A stretch of 64,000 nucleotides of DNA from Apis mellifera (taxonomy: Eukaryota; Arthropoda; Insecta; Hymenoptera; Apidae): assembly GCF_003254395.2 (NCBI RefSeq), contig NC_037651.1, positions 3,224,001 to 3,288,000 of the forward strand, given 5' to 3'. Positions 1-14,511 of this stretch are shown piece after piece. The first letter of the stretch is position 1; the number at the start of each line of letters is the position of its first letter. The translations under genes and the position numbers were made by a program. The notes under the pieces were generated by a model that saw nothing but the letters and a program-made list of their open reading frames with translations, made no database searches and had not been told where the DNA came from.

Positions 1-3000
1 TGAAAAATATTGGAAAGGTGTCCGTTCATCTGTTTAATATATTAATTCGATGATTGATTTATGTTAAGGATCATTTATAATTAATAATATATTTAACGAG
101 AAAATTTATAACGCAATAAAGTATCGTTATTAGCGGTTATCGTTGAAATTGAAGGATATTTATTATTATAATCGATAAAAGGGAAGTAATTTTGTACATA
201 TTGGAATAATTTTAATCGAAAGAAATTGTGTAAATATGTGTATAAATAAGGACGAATAAATGTATCATCGAGTTTAAATTATTCGACGTGAAAAATCAAC
301 AGGGAAACGAAGTGATTAAATTTTCTTCTTAAATTATGTAACTATCTTGAGAAGAAAGTTTCTTGAAAGATAATCAAAATATACTTAATTCTGTTTGAGA
401 GAGGAATCGAGAGGATAAAATATCAAATATTTAACGAATATATTTAATGATGTCTTAATATATACTTATATAAAAAGTATATATTTATTTTCAAGCTGAA
501 ACAGAAACAGGAAGAAATCAATGGAAACTCGAAGTAAAAGTATGGAATTATTAAAAAGGAAGGAAAGGAAGGAAGAATTTGAGGATGAATTTGAGATGAT
601 GAAAATGAAGTTTAAGTAATCTCTCGTCGAGATTTCGATTAATCAATTAATAAATTAAATTAAATTCGTCAAGGAAGAAAAACTGAAGATGGAACAAACA
701 TTTTTTCTTTACAATTTTTTTTTTTCAAATTACAATTAAATTAAACACTGGCATGAATCAATTACATTTTATCTCATTTTGTAAAATGAAATATTCGAAG
801 CAAGAAGTTGAATTGTGAGAGAAGCGTAATATTCTCTCGTTATACTCTTAAATACTTATCGAATTACCACATGTTTCAGTTGTTCAAGTGATTGGTCGCA
901 ACGTTTTCGAGCAAAAGAAAAAAAAAGGAATTACACGAATCCTTCTTAAGCATGTAAATACACCAAGAGAAACACGATGGATTTTCTTCGTCGAATTTTC
1001 TTTGCCTCCTCCTCGAAAACCAATTAACAATATTAGATAAAATCGTAACAATAATAATTCCATTCCTCACCTGATTTCTAAAAATACATTATTTCGATCG
1101 TAAACAAAATTATACGTGTAATGTAATATTATGGTATGGTATGATAAATATTACATTATAATTTTTCTACGGCAAATAATATTTCCATTCGAAGAGAAAT
1201 ATTATTGCTCAACAATTTGAATAGAGCTTCCAATTAATTCGGATAATTCAGATCTCTAATGGAATATGCCATAACTTATCTTGAATAGACGTACGCATTG
1301 GCGTTCAGATCGTCTAAATCTCTATTCATTTGTGGCGCTTATTATAGCCTAAAACAATGGAATCTCGATAATCCGACACCTAATAATCTGTCATTGAACA
1401 ATTCAATTTGACGATCCATCAATACGAATCCTTTGTCAACCTTCTCTAAATACGCGATTTTACGCGTCAGATAGTGCGCGCAGTTTGGATTTTGTCCAGG
1501 AAACAATAATTTAATATAATCTGTAAATTATAAATTTACGTGTCATCATCATCTTAGACGAAGATGTAAAAATCTTACATCTTTACATATTTTTTTAATC
1601 CAATTGTATACAATTAAATCTCGCGAAAGAGAAAAAATAAAATACTTAAAAATAGGTATTCAAAAATTTGTGAAAAGAATTCCATCAATTACGATTCTTT
1701 CCTTTATGATAAAATTGGTTGCAACTCGAAAAAAGCGAACACCATCAGATTTTCGCGGAACGAATTCTCGAAAATTGTCGAGGGACAAAGCAGAAGGGAA
1801 AAATATCATTGACCTTTGAATGCGGGATTCAAGGTTATCAGGCGGAAAATCCGCTCGCGAGATCGGTATCGGGTCGACGCGAGAAGATTCGGTGTAGGTC
1901 ACGCGGAAATACACCCGTTCCTCGTTCCACGAGAACGTGGAAGCTCGTCGGAAGCTCGTCGAACATCGACGACGCCAGCTCTGATAGAGCTCTCGAGGTC
2001 GTTATATCAGGAAATGGAACGAGCTGCACCGAGCCATCACCGACTCTGACGAGATTCCCCGACTCATCGTTCCGCGCCACGTTGATTGTAATATTCGAAT
2101 AAATTTCAAGGAAATGGAGGGGTTTTTTTTCCTTTATTTTTTTCCTTATCGATCTGGAATCGATAGACGCTGGAAATTGTTTTATGAATAACGGAGGGAG
2201 AAGGGGAAATTTGTCGGGATGGAATTAAGGGATAATTGGTACGGGGGAGGAATTTGGAGCGACGAAAGCTTTTTGACAATTTATTTTTATCTATTTGATA
2301 ATAGAATTACTTCGAGTAATAAAAATGGAAAAGTTGAAGGTAAAGTTATATGGTATTTCTAGATTAAAAGAATATAATTGTATTTTAATTATTTTGGAGG
2401 AAAGTTTTGTGGAATCGATTGAAAGAATGGTAAAACTAATTTTAACATTGCTGTTGATTTTAATATTAATAAATCCAACGAAGAAAAAAGAAAACATCAA
2501 GTTGCATTTTCAAGAGAATATCAACTTTATCGTTACTATCTAATGAAAAAGAGAACAATTCAACTAATTCCATTAAAAAAAAAAAAAAAAAAATAAGAAG
2601 AAAAAATCTAAGTCCAAGCAGAGTCTAAAGTGAGGTCGTTGTACTATGAAGTCTTCGACAAATACCTCTGACCTGAAGGTTCAACTGCGAAACCTTATTG
2701 AGCAATTCGATGAATAGCTTAGAAGAAGTGGGTGCAGAGGTTGAAAAAGGAAAAAATAGAAAAAAGAAATCGTGAGGTAAAGAGAAATTAAAAAGCGTGA
2801 AAAGCGTAAACACGTAAAAAAAAAAAAAAGAGAAAAAGAAAAAAACGAAGAGCAATGAAGCGTACAAATCGTGTTTTGAAAAGATGAACATTTTTATAGA
2901 TCGATTTCAAAGATCAAAATGAATAAAAATTAATATATATGATTCACATTTAGATTAGATAAGTGATTAAAATTTTATTATATACAATATTCAATTATTA

Positions 3001-6000
3001 TGAGTAACGTGATATATGACATGTTTGTCATGGTATTTTCGATATTCCAAGAGAATTCTTAATTATTTACAAAATAAAACAACACCTATTTGAAAATAGT
3101 GATAAATACATCAAGAAAAAATATTTACTTAAACATAGAACATAAATAAAATCACTTTATTCATTATTTATAAAATAATCCCGATAAAAACAAAAATATT
3201 TCCACACTTCACATCATAGAATACACACACTCACATATATTTTTTAAAACCACATCAATGCTCACTACTTCACCAATACAAAACAAAACATCAAACCAAA
3301 GAGATAAAGGAACACTCGTCATTCTACTGACAACCGCCTCTCTCGAGTCAATGCACCCAAAAGCAATCAGGCAACGAATTCTCGAGAACGAGCTTTCGAA
3401 TACGAATAAATAAAAAAAAAAAAATCACTCTAACGATCGCACACTGGACTTGATAAATAAGTAAGAAAGTAACGAAATGATAGTCGTGGCAAAAAAAAAT
3501 AAAAAAAAAAAAAAAAAGAAAAGGAAACAACATCACGGTCGAGAAATTTATAATACTCCTCCAACGCAGCATCACTCGTGGGATACTTCATCTCGGCCGG
3601 ATCTGGAGCAAAAATTATTTTCCAAGGCGATAAATTTCACTCCAGACTGTTGGCAAGATTTCTTTTATTAAAAAATTTCACGGGGATTCGACTAAGATGA
3701 GTCGAGCATCCGCGTTTATGGTCGGCCTATGGGGAGCGTCGCTCGTAAAAGTAATTTTATTTTTTTATCCTGGAAGAAACTCGAAAGAAACTCTCGACTG
3801 CGTCTTTCATTGCCTGTTTTACCGTGGGACCACGATCTATCTTTCCCAATGAATTTTGGATGGATTTAAATTCAATTGGCAGCTGGAAGTCTTTTTTTAA
3901 AATTGGGCTTGTCGTGAATTTTAAGTCGAGAGAAGTGTTAATTAAAGAGAAGGGTAGTTGTTGATAATGATTTGTTTTTAGTCTGTTGATTTCTAGTTGT
4001 TTTTTTATAACTATAGTTTTGAGATTTTATAGTTATTGCTTTAAGAATTGGAATGATGAGATGGATTGATAATATTATAATGATTATTTCTAAAAATTTA
4101 GGAAGAGGAAAAATAGATCAGTAATTTTACTCGATACATTTTATTTAATTATTTAATTTTATCAAATTGTTTTCCTTCATTTTATTTTATTACATTACAC
4201 ACTTTCATATTGGAATATGAATATAATAATTATAATATTAATTTTTAAATAATTAAAAGTACTTGCAATGGTATTTTAATTCTTGATATTTATAATGCAA
4301 GTACAGTTTTTAAAAAGGATTTTGATTCATTCTTTATAGCATCGTGAATTATTTATTTCCATCGATTGCATTTCGTTATAACAAAAAGATAAACGATTCA
4401 AAATAAAAAAGAAAAAATGAAATAAACTAAATAATAAATATAAAATAAAAAAATTTGGAACAATAGAATATATACATATGATATATATTCATGGCTTTCT
4501 CGAACAAATATTTGAATATTTATTCATCAAACGAAACAAGAAAAAATAAATTTTCCATATCTCTGATCGTTGTTGCTTTTGTTTATATTTATTTTAAAAT
4601 ATCAGAGAAAGGAAACTCACTCATTTTACATTCTCTAATATAATTATAATTATAAAAAGAAATTGAACAACAAAAAAAATATTAATTATTTTTGTTAAAT
4701 CAAACATCTTTTGCAACATATCTCTTTTAATTTGAAATTGAATTATCTTTAATCTTTCCAAATTCAATTCAATTTCCACTATTAATAATCGATAAAATAG
4801 AATCCTTTCTGCGGCTACTTTAAAAAGGATTCAAAGGATAATTCAATTTTTACTCGTTCATCGTCCTGCTAAAAATATAGAAAAATAAAATTTCATTTCA
4901 ATCCTCCTTCCAATCTTTCATTCACCGATCAAAAATTCAAATGCACTATAATCTTCCTCGCTCTTTAAAGGGAGATAAAAATAAGATAAGATTTTTCCAA
5001 GAAAAGGAAAAAAAGAAAATCCCCATTTCCTTTTCCTCAAGAGGAAACGAATTTACGAGGGCGGCAAGAGATAGTCGATGAACGACACAACGTGATGGTC
5101 GACACTTAGAAATTCATCCCATGGCTCCCCCTACGAAAAATTCGTAGAATCCAACGAGATAAACATTCGAGTTAGCTCTCGTGGTTAAGCCGTCCGGCAA
5201 TCCTTTATCTGTCTCGGGGAGAGAAATTTACGAGCGGCCACGGTCTGAATATCGCAAGGCTTCGTTAAGCTAAATCTTACAATTTTACGAAGGAATTTCC
5301 CCGCTAAAAGTCGTCCACCTTCTGCGATTTTTTTCATTATCGACCACGGATGATGGAAAGAGTATTCGTATCTGTGAAAAATTTCTATGACGTGAGAAGA
5401 AGGAGGAGGAAGAAGAAGGAAGAGAAATTTTGAATGATCTTTCATTGAGATCGATGCTTGGTGAAATCATAAATCAAAAATCAAAAATTGAATTAAAAAT
5501 CTTTTTTGTTATATAATTAATATCGACTTAAAATAATTAGAATAATAATATATGATTTATTAAGATATTCGTCTGTGGAAATGATTTTTCTCCTGTATCA
5601 AAAGAGATTGGAGAGAATTTAATAAAATTATTAAAAAATTAATTTAAAAAAATATATTTACATTTTTTATTATGTTTTTCTTTGTATCGATGATGTAACA
5701 GATGGAGGAAAGAGAATATGATACGAATCTTGAGATTGGAATTGTGAGATTCCATTAGGATTAAATATCAAATCTGACCAATAATTATAGCAATAATATT
5801 GTAATCTGGAAGGAAGTCAATTTTAAATATAAAAAATGAGACAAACAATGATTTTGATTAATATTCAGATAATTCACAAAGAGTTTATTATCATTAAATA
5901 TCAAAATGCAATTTAAAATATGCATTAGATTAATCTGATTAAAAATTTTCGAAATTTATTAACAAGAACCTAGCAAAATAAAAGCTATACGGAGCAAAAA

Positions 6001-7087
6001 AATAATTATAACACAGTCGAAAATGATACGAGTACAGAGAAAATTCTTTCACTACGTTGAAAATGACGGTTATAGTGGGAAGGTAAATTCAATAAACAGC
6101 AGATTTGAATATGTATCTCCATGAGAGCTACTTCTCTACCGAGAAACTCGTAAAAAGCTCGTAAAGATCTTGTGAGGATATCGAAACACGTTTCGCACGT
6201 ATATTCGAGCTACAATTTCCGTTATACTTAGGGAACCAAGGATCTGATGAATCCACGCGAATACAGTTGAAGATGCACGAAAAATTTGAAAATTTGTTTC
6301 CACGTGCGTCTCGAAATATCGGGAATATTTCCCTCTGGCTTTCGAATATTTTATTATTTCGAATTTTTATCTGCCCTCTTGAAATACAACAAAAAATGCT
6401 TCTCCAAATAATACGCTCTCTTATGCAAAAATGTATAAAGATGCTAGATTGGATATTTTTCCTCCCCGAGTTTCTTTGTTTTTTCCTCTCTTTTTTTTCG
6501 AGAATTTATTATTATTATAAATTTTAAATAAAAAATTATTTAATTAAAAAATCACAATTATAATTGGTCGATCAAATAAAAATAAGAGTATTTTATTTTA
6601 CGTTTAAAATATTTGAAATATTTGAGTATTTAGTTTCGTTAATAAAATTGAGTAACTGTTTACTTTTCATACAATTATTTATTATTATAATTAAAGAAGC
6701 TATATACCGATTAACAAAAATTAAATTAAAAAATTAAATTTGATACAGTGATTGGAAAAAAACTCTTCTTTCGAAAAATCCAATTTTTTTTTTCTTTTTT
6801 CATTCTCCGTCCATGTTTCCTCTAAATTCTCCAACTCAAAAAAAGCATTCGAAGCACGTAGCCAAAGTATTAAATTGAAACATAAAAATTCGATAGAAAC
6901 ATAGAACGCTAAACTTTAATATCCACCCCATTTACCCACTCAAACCCACCACCCTTGCACTGGGATAGAAAAAAGAAAAAAGGAGAAAAAAAAAAAAAGA
7001 AAAACGTCAACTCGTTCCGAAGTTTCGAAGAAACTTTTCCTCGTCGGTTTCGCAGTTATCATCCATTGAGGAAGAAGAGAAAAAATA

Positions 7088-7107
7088 GAAAGAAAGAAAG
7101 AAAGAAA
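7088..7107. repeat. GAAA microsatellite with adjacent 17-bp duplication
   Basis: A run of GAAA units is followed directly by two near-identical copies of a CTCGAACGAATACAC word (about 7115-7145). It is a local slippage product with no coding potential. Confidence 0.7.
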
Positions 7108-10100
7108 ATACACATCTCGAACGAATACACACCTCGAACGAATACGTCCTCGTGAAGATAGTTGGAAGAAAAGTTTCCATGTTGGCACGTGCCATTCTAT
7201 GAGACGAAATCATAGCGAAATGATAATCGTATTGTGAGATAGAAATAGAAATCTAAAATATTCAATTTTTTTCATTATTATAAATGCATTTAAATTATTT
7301 CTACATTTATATTCAACTTTTCTTTTCTATAATTATATTTTTATTATTACATCCAAACTATTTTAACAAAGAATATAATTTCTGAATTTTATTTCTAAAT
7401 AATTCTGAGTTGAATAAATTCAAAAATACATTTATTCAACGATTTCTTTTCCTCGTATAATTTTTTATTTACAAATAATAATACATTCACGGATAATAAA
7501 GATAAAGAAATCTTAAACTTTGTCATGATTTTCTCCACTTTTATCAACTATGGCATGCCAGAAACATGGAACCTGGAAGGGAAACTTCTATAAATCTTTG
7601 TTTCTCGCCAAAGAGAATTGTGAGATATTTACATTTTTTTTTTCACGTGTGTGGAAGGAAGACGGGATAGGTCGATAAGAGGCAGGCAAGGAGAATGTGG
7701 TAGCTTGCACACAATGTCTTGGAAATCGAGGATCCTCGTGGATCTTCCGGTAAAGGATGGTGCTCGAAATCGAGGATGCAGAGCTGTGATTTAATTGACT
7801 TTCAGAGAGTTGGTGGGATTAAGGGTAGACACAGAGCTACAGCTACGCTCGATTACGAGAAATGGAACTGGCTCTTTGTCCAAAACGTGTGTTTATGGTC
7901 CAACCAATCGTTGTTGCACACAAGTTCTCGTGGCTTTCGTGAACGAACTCTTTTCGAAAGTGAGAGAATCGTGTTACAGATCGTATATTTGCTGCGAAAG
8001 TCTTGGCAATTGGAAACTAATTAATTGGAATTTAATTATTGAACCGGGAAGAAATTGTATTAAAGTAAAACTTAAAATCTTCAAAAGATCCATGTTCTTT
8101 TCGATTCCAAAAAGAAATTCCAAAATTTTGACGTGCAGGTGAAAACTGGAAGATGATCCTCGAAGGGAGAGTTTTCTCGTTTCTCCATCCTTATCATCCC
8201 CTCTCGAGATCAAGAGAGAGAGACAACCCTTCCTCTCCCTTTCTTTCTATTCTCCAACACCTCCATTACCCTTTGAAATCGAGGATTTTCCACAAGTCAA
8301 GTCTATACGCTTGTGCTACGAACCGGGTCGTAATTCTTTGATGGAGAGGACCACCTTAAGCATCGCGGGATGCGCGCCTCGCATTTTCAAAGAAGCAACT
8401 CTCGATGACGAGGGAATATCTGGGAGGGAAGGGTTTTTCCATTGAATCTTCTACGTCGTAATCTGAGCTTTCTATTAACCGTTCAACTTTTAGAGTGTAC
8501 GTGTTATCGATTAGTTGGAGGATCGAACGTTAAAGACGACAGGTTCGTGTCGAGATGAATTTTTCTCATAGGAATAAAATTATATCTGATTTTTATTCAA
8601 ACTTACTGTGTTGTGTTATGTAAGGATGATTTTGGAGGAATGAAATTTTTGGAAATTATTTCTTTTTCTGGAAAGGAAAAATGATCTTAATTATCGTTAT
8701 ACTTTTAATTATTTTTAAGAAAAAGTAATTAATAGATTATTCAAATGAAAAGAAAAGAAAGGGTAAGGAAGAATTAAAAAGCAAATGGATTGCAACTTTT
8801 GTTGATTGAGAAAGGACTGTGGATAGATTCGATTGGAAATTTATCAATGAATTTTATAATAGGAGGAGGATAAGAATCATTGAATGAATAGAATTGAGAA
8901 GTAATTGGAATTTTTTTTATTATTATTATAGCTTCTCTTGATTGCAAGATATAATATTCAATTGATAAATTATAATTGAATTTTCTAAAAAGAACTTTAT
9001 AAGTTTAAGATTAAAAGAATTTTTCATTATTACTTTTGTTAATTATAAAATATATATTGTTGATGATATTTTATTATAGCAATTTGAAAACATCATAGAA
9101 TAGTATTTCAGTTGAAATATCACAAAAAATTATTAATAACTTTAGAGATAATAATTGTTCTGTATTAGAACTTTTTTTTCTTATATTTTGTAGGGGAAAA
9201 TTAACGTTCCATACGATTAGTTCTCTGAAAGATGAATGAAAATTATCAGGGAAACCAAGGATCTGGATTTTTCCACCTTTAGAAACGAAAATTTGTTGCA
9301 CATGACTGCTCGATATGCACCTGGATATCGATAAAACGCGTCTGGTGCCCGAATTCGTTGAATCTCCTTTATAATGGCCTTTATAACAGTCTAAGAAATT
9401 AATATAAATTAGACGATCGTGCGAGTATATCGAATTTCATATTGAAACGTTAAACGAAAATGGGATTACTACAATTGTATCAATTGAAAACCTATTATAG
9501 TATCTATCGTTCGTTTAGATATTTATATCTTTCCATTCCAGGCAAAAATACAGGCGCGATATTTTAATTAAACGGTAAAATGGATCAATAATCGTTTCGC
9601 GAGAGAGAAACCAATTTCAAAACTATATCATATATACATCGTTAGACGTTGTTTCTTCTATAAATATTATAGACGTGAAATTTTATGGAATATAATACTG
9701 AATATAGTATCAAAGAATTGTCAAACGAAAGAAATTAAATAAAACGTGTTTTCAAAGCATCTCTCTTATGTGCTTCACCGATCGAAATAGCAAAACCAAA
9801 TGAATGAAAATTCGCGATAATAATCCTTCTAACCAAGGAAGGGAAGTTCCAAAAAGCAGAACGAAGAAAAATAGAAAGAAGCGCTCTCTTCACAAAGCCC
9901 CGTCAGCAAGTTTATCCCCCATTTCGAAGCGAAGGAGATGCCGAGAAGATGCACGTCCAAGAAGTCGATTTATCGAAGAGTGATCTCGGGATGCAAATCT
10001 TCTTCCGTGGAAGGAAGGACCACGTAATTGGGAGATGAACGTGTTACCCTCGCTGTCCAAGATTGATGATCGCCATCCCGGCGAAAAGACGAATGCCACC

Positions 10101-12411
10101 ACGTCTCGAGGAAGCTCGACATAAAAGAGGAATCCTCCAACGAAACGGATTTTCCCATCCAACAGGAGAGAAAATTATCCGATTACGATTAATTTATTTG
10201 GATATTATGATGCGTGGAAAATTATCGTTAAACGTATTTGTTTTAGTCAATTTTTTTTTAATACATTGAAATGATAAATGTTGTTATATTTAATCATTAC
10301 GCATTATAGTATTCAAGTATTATTAAGTCTATCACTTAATTACTATATATTTATTTATCCTCGATCAATGATCTATTTCTGCATCCGTTCGATCATTCAT
10401 TTACTTCTACTTTTCGAATTTTCTCGATATAATGTAACGAAAACAAACAGTTGTATTGGATCGTCGTAATATTAATGTCGAATCGTTGATGGATGAATTT
10501 AAAGAAAAATGGAAAAGCAAGAAGGAAGAGTTTTACGCGTTCGAAGATCAACGTCGCCTTTATTTCGCGCCAATGGATGATAATTCGTTGCGTGTAAACG
10601 GCCCCCGGGAATCCGGAGGCGAATTATTCGCGGTTCAACGCGGCGGCAATGCGAGAAATTGCGTGTTTCGAAGTCGTTCGATATGAGAGGGGAAGGGAGA
10701 AATGCCTGCGCGGTATTCCTGGGGATATTTAAATGGGGCTTGCCGCTTTGAAGAGGGTAAATAGTGCGTGTCTTTTTTATGGGGAGCTGCTGGATAAACC
10801 GAAGAGGAGTTTTGAGCATTGAGGTTTTATTGCGGGGGATTGATTGTTTTAAGGGCTGATATTTTGCGTAATGGGGAGCGTTCCTTTATCGAAGATGAAT
10901 TAAATAAATTGAAACTGAAGGGTGAAAGGTTTTCAAGCTTTGAAAGAGCGTAGAAAAATTGTGAAGAATTTGGAAAAATGCTTTGTGACGAATAGATGAT
11001 AAGTATTTTTTGTCTGTTTATTAAAATCGATGTTTTAAAATAATATCAAAATGAAAGATATTTTCTTCATAATAAATAAATGTATTTCGATGGAATTTTG
11101 GAAATTTGTGTTTCACGAATTTAATACTAGGAATAATGAATGTTCTTTTGTCAACTTCCAGAATTACAAAAGTTGAAAAGATAGTATAATATTAAAAAGA
11201 TGGATAATATTTTTCAACAAACAAAAGTGATTAATGTTCCTCTGTCAAGGATCAATTGTCGAAATACATTAAAACAAAAGTTTTGATAGCGAAGAGGAAA
11301 ATGGATAACGATAATTGGAAACGAGAAAAGATGGCTTAGAAATTATGTTTCTGAATAATATTTGGATGGAAATTAATGTTTCTTTAATAAACGGACGTTC
11401 AATGTTCCTTTATTCATAATTTGTTCCTACACCAATTGAAGTAGATATTTTACAAATGAACATAGTGAGAGACTCTATGGAATGGAGACTGAGATCTTAA
11501 TTTCAAAACTAACTCTTAAACGGAGAAATATTTTGAAAATTGAAAACTTGCGTAATTCGATGAAAAGGAAACGAGGAAGTAAATACAATTACCGTTATAA
11601 TTAAACGTAATCGGATAGAATGTTCGAGAAGTGTATGAATAAATTCAAAATGAAAATTATGAAAATCAAGGAAAATTGAACTTAGAAGAGGAATCATTAT
11701 TTTAGACGAATTTAGAAGCACAATTTTCCTACTTTTAATTATCTCAGTTTCATCTCTTTATATTTATTATTCAATTTGCATTTTGGATCAGAATAAAAGG
11801 TTTATTTACAACAAGCACCATTCTACTTACATCTTCGTGTAAAACCACTTTGCTAGAGAAAATTTCTCTAAGAATAAATTATTCGGATAGAAATACTTTT
11901 AATGAAAATTACTCGGTGAAAAAGAATTTCCTTGAGAAAAGTAAACGGTTTGAAAAAAAAAAAATATTTTCACGGAGAGAAATATCAATAATTGTATTCA
12001 TCCACTCTCGTTTAAAAATTAAATTTATTATACATTTACCTGGAAAATTGAAAATAAGATTTTAACGATAGATAATAATTTACCGAAACTAATCACAACA
12101 TTAATTAATTAAATTATATAAATGTATAAATAATATAAATAAAATTATCCAATGCTAATTGTAACAAGTTATAATATCAATATCTTGATTAAAATTATTA
12201 AAAAAACTGATGTATTAATAATATTATTGAAAAAAATATGATCAAAATCATCAATTTATCTCACGATTCATATTTCTTTTTTTTTTTTTTAGAAATTCTA
12301 ATTAACGTAAAATGTAACAAGACGGTTTACAATTAACACAAGAATATGAAATGAAACACGAATCCAGTGAGAAGGAAACGAGACTCGACTTGTTCCAAGA
12401 AAATTCGTTTT

Positions 12412-12443
12412 CGCGCGCGCGCAAACACACACACACACACACA
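12412..12443. repeat. Compound (CG)n(CA)n tract
   Basis: An alternating CG run passes after a short A interruption into an alternating CA run. Nearly the whole stretch alternates purine and pyrimidine, the sequence type known to adopt left-handed Z-DNA under negative supercoiling. No gene lies next to it; the nearest recognised exon is 3.7 kb downstream. Confidence 0.8.
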
Positions 12444-14486
12444 GGTTATAATGAAACGAAAACAAGATTTCCTTCGAGTTCATCGAGTGTCCACGGTATA
12501 AGCTACCAGGGACTGAAACTGACCAATCCTATCTTATCCCGATGACTATGGTGATGAATAAAACAGGATGGTAACGCCAAGGAAATCATACCGACGAGAT
12601 TCTTACCTCCACTCTCTCTCTCTCTCTTTCTCGTTCCATATTTCTCCTCTTCGTCTTTCTTTCTCTCCCCGTTTCTTACATTTCTCTACATTCGAACTTT
12701 CTGATCGCTGAAAGCAAGGAAGAGCTTTTTCCTTCGTGGCAAGCCTTCTGATCAAGGAGGAGCAACGGCAAAGAGGAAATAGAAGAGAGAGGAGGGGAGG
12801 AAGGAGACGTTCTCTCGGAATTATGGATTTAACAGGGTTGCAGGTTGCCTCTTTGTGAACGCTTTAGGCAGGTTTAATTAAAATTGTCAGCAATATGAAC
12901 CTCGTTGCAGTTTCGAAACAATGTTTGACGATACTAATCTTGGACGAACAATTTTGAGAATTTTGAATTTTAAAGATTTAAAATTTGATACATCTTTGAT
13001 GCAATTTCGAAGAGTTTAGAGAGGCGATGATGTAAGAGATATGTCGAGCTCTGTTCTCGCGACGCAAATTGATTTTAATAATTTAATCGAGTGACTTGTA
13101 TTTGAGTCACGAAGAACTCTCTGAACTTTGAAAACGAATAATTCAAAAAGTTTCCAGTTATTTGCCCTTATACACGTATACGTGATTTGTAAAGCGGAAG
13201 AATCCTGCTACGTGCCCTAAAAGTTTCAGTTGAGATCGATATCCGAAACTTCGAAACCTACTCTTCACGTCCAACGAAACAGATAAAGGAACATATACGA
13301 TTTAAACTTTTTTGCTATAAATTGTGCCACGATGATTTCGCCGGTCCGATAAATCTTTTAAAAAAACGGTCCTCGAGGAATTAAATTCGATTAAAATTCC
13401 ATCCGTAAATATAACGTATTTACAGATCGAATAAACGTATCAAAGTAATATATATTTCAAATAATATCATTCAAGAATTATTTTGGCAAAACAATGTAAT
13501 AATTTATCTTTGCTTATTTCATCGTTCGAGTAATATTATTTAAAATAGAATAAAAAAAACGGTCACAATGTCGAAAAATATTCGTGTAAGTTCATCTCGA
13601 ATTATCCCAGGGTGATCAATCCTTATCAATTCGAATCATCAATCTTCGAAGGAAAGAGGCGAAATCTCTGCACGTTTCTCTTCTCTCTCTCTCTATCTCT
13701 ATTTCTTTTTCTCTTTCTCTCAGACGAGACACGCGTACACACACGTGCATTGTCCACGTCTATCTACCTGGGGTCGTTTCTGACCCCAATTCGACCACGA
13801 ATTTCCCCTGTTCAGACCCTTTTGTTTCAAACCGGTTCTCGCGTTTCCACACAAGCGGAGGTCCTTGGAGCTCTGCTTCCGGTGTACGTGTGCCTTTATT
13901 CCATCAATTCTACTTTCTATACCATCCTGCACGTCGTCGATTTCTTCCCTCTCCAAAAGTGGATACTTTCTATTCCACGAGGGTTTTCTTTTCGAAAGTT
14001 TCGAGGTTCACGACGATTGGCCGGGTAATGGCGAGAGAGGATAATGATGTTGTTCTTTAAGAAATTGAAGAGACTTTATCTTTGACGTGTGCGATTGGTC
14101 AGGACATTAGAGATTTTTACTTTATTTTACACCATCCTAATAAAAATTGTTTCCTTTATTGAAAGGAAGAAATTTTATTTTATTTATCCATTGTTTTTCA
14201 CTTACAACGATTTCTAACTTCTTTCGAATTTTAATTTTCCCGAGAAAACGAGGAAAATTCCGAATCAATAGAGATTTAAATGAAACATATTCTTCTTCGT
14301 GGAACGAAGAAATATCGCGCTCGTTGAACACACGTATTTCCCCTTAAGTACCTTTCCTTGTCGGATTTTCGTGGCGAAACAGCAGCCATGGTGAAACGAG
14401 ACACGAGAATCTTCCCGTAATTAAAGACGGATTGAAATTTTAAAGCGGTATTCGAAACACGACGATAATTGCTTCCAAAACCAATG

Positions 14487-14511
14487 AATTTCTCGAGTGG
14501 CTCGAGAAATT
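14487..14511. repeat. Perfect 11-bp-arm hairpin, 3-base loop
   Basis: Left arm AATTTCTCGAG and right arm CTCGAGAAATT are exact reverse complements separated by TGG. Each arm contains an XhoI-type CTCGAG palindrome. It lies 1.7 kb upstream of the first coding exon. The arms are too short for a microRNA precursor; a protein-binding palindrome or a simple cruciform is more likely. Confidence 0.75.
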
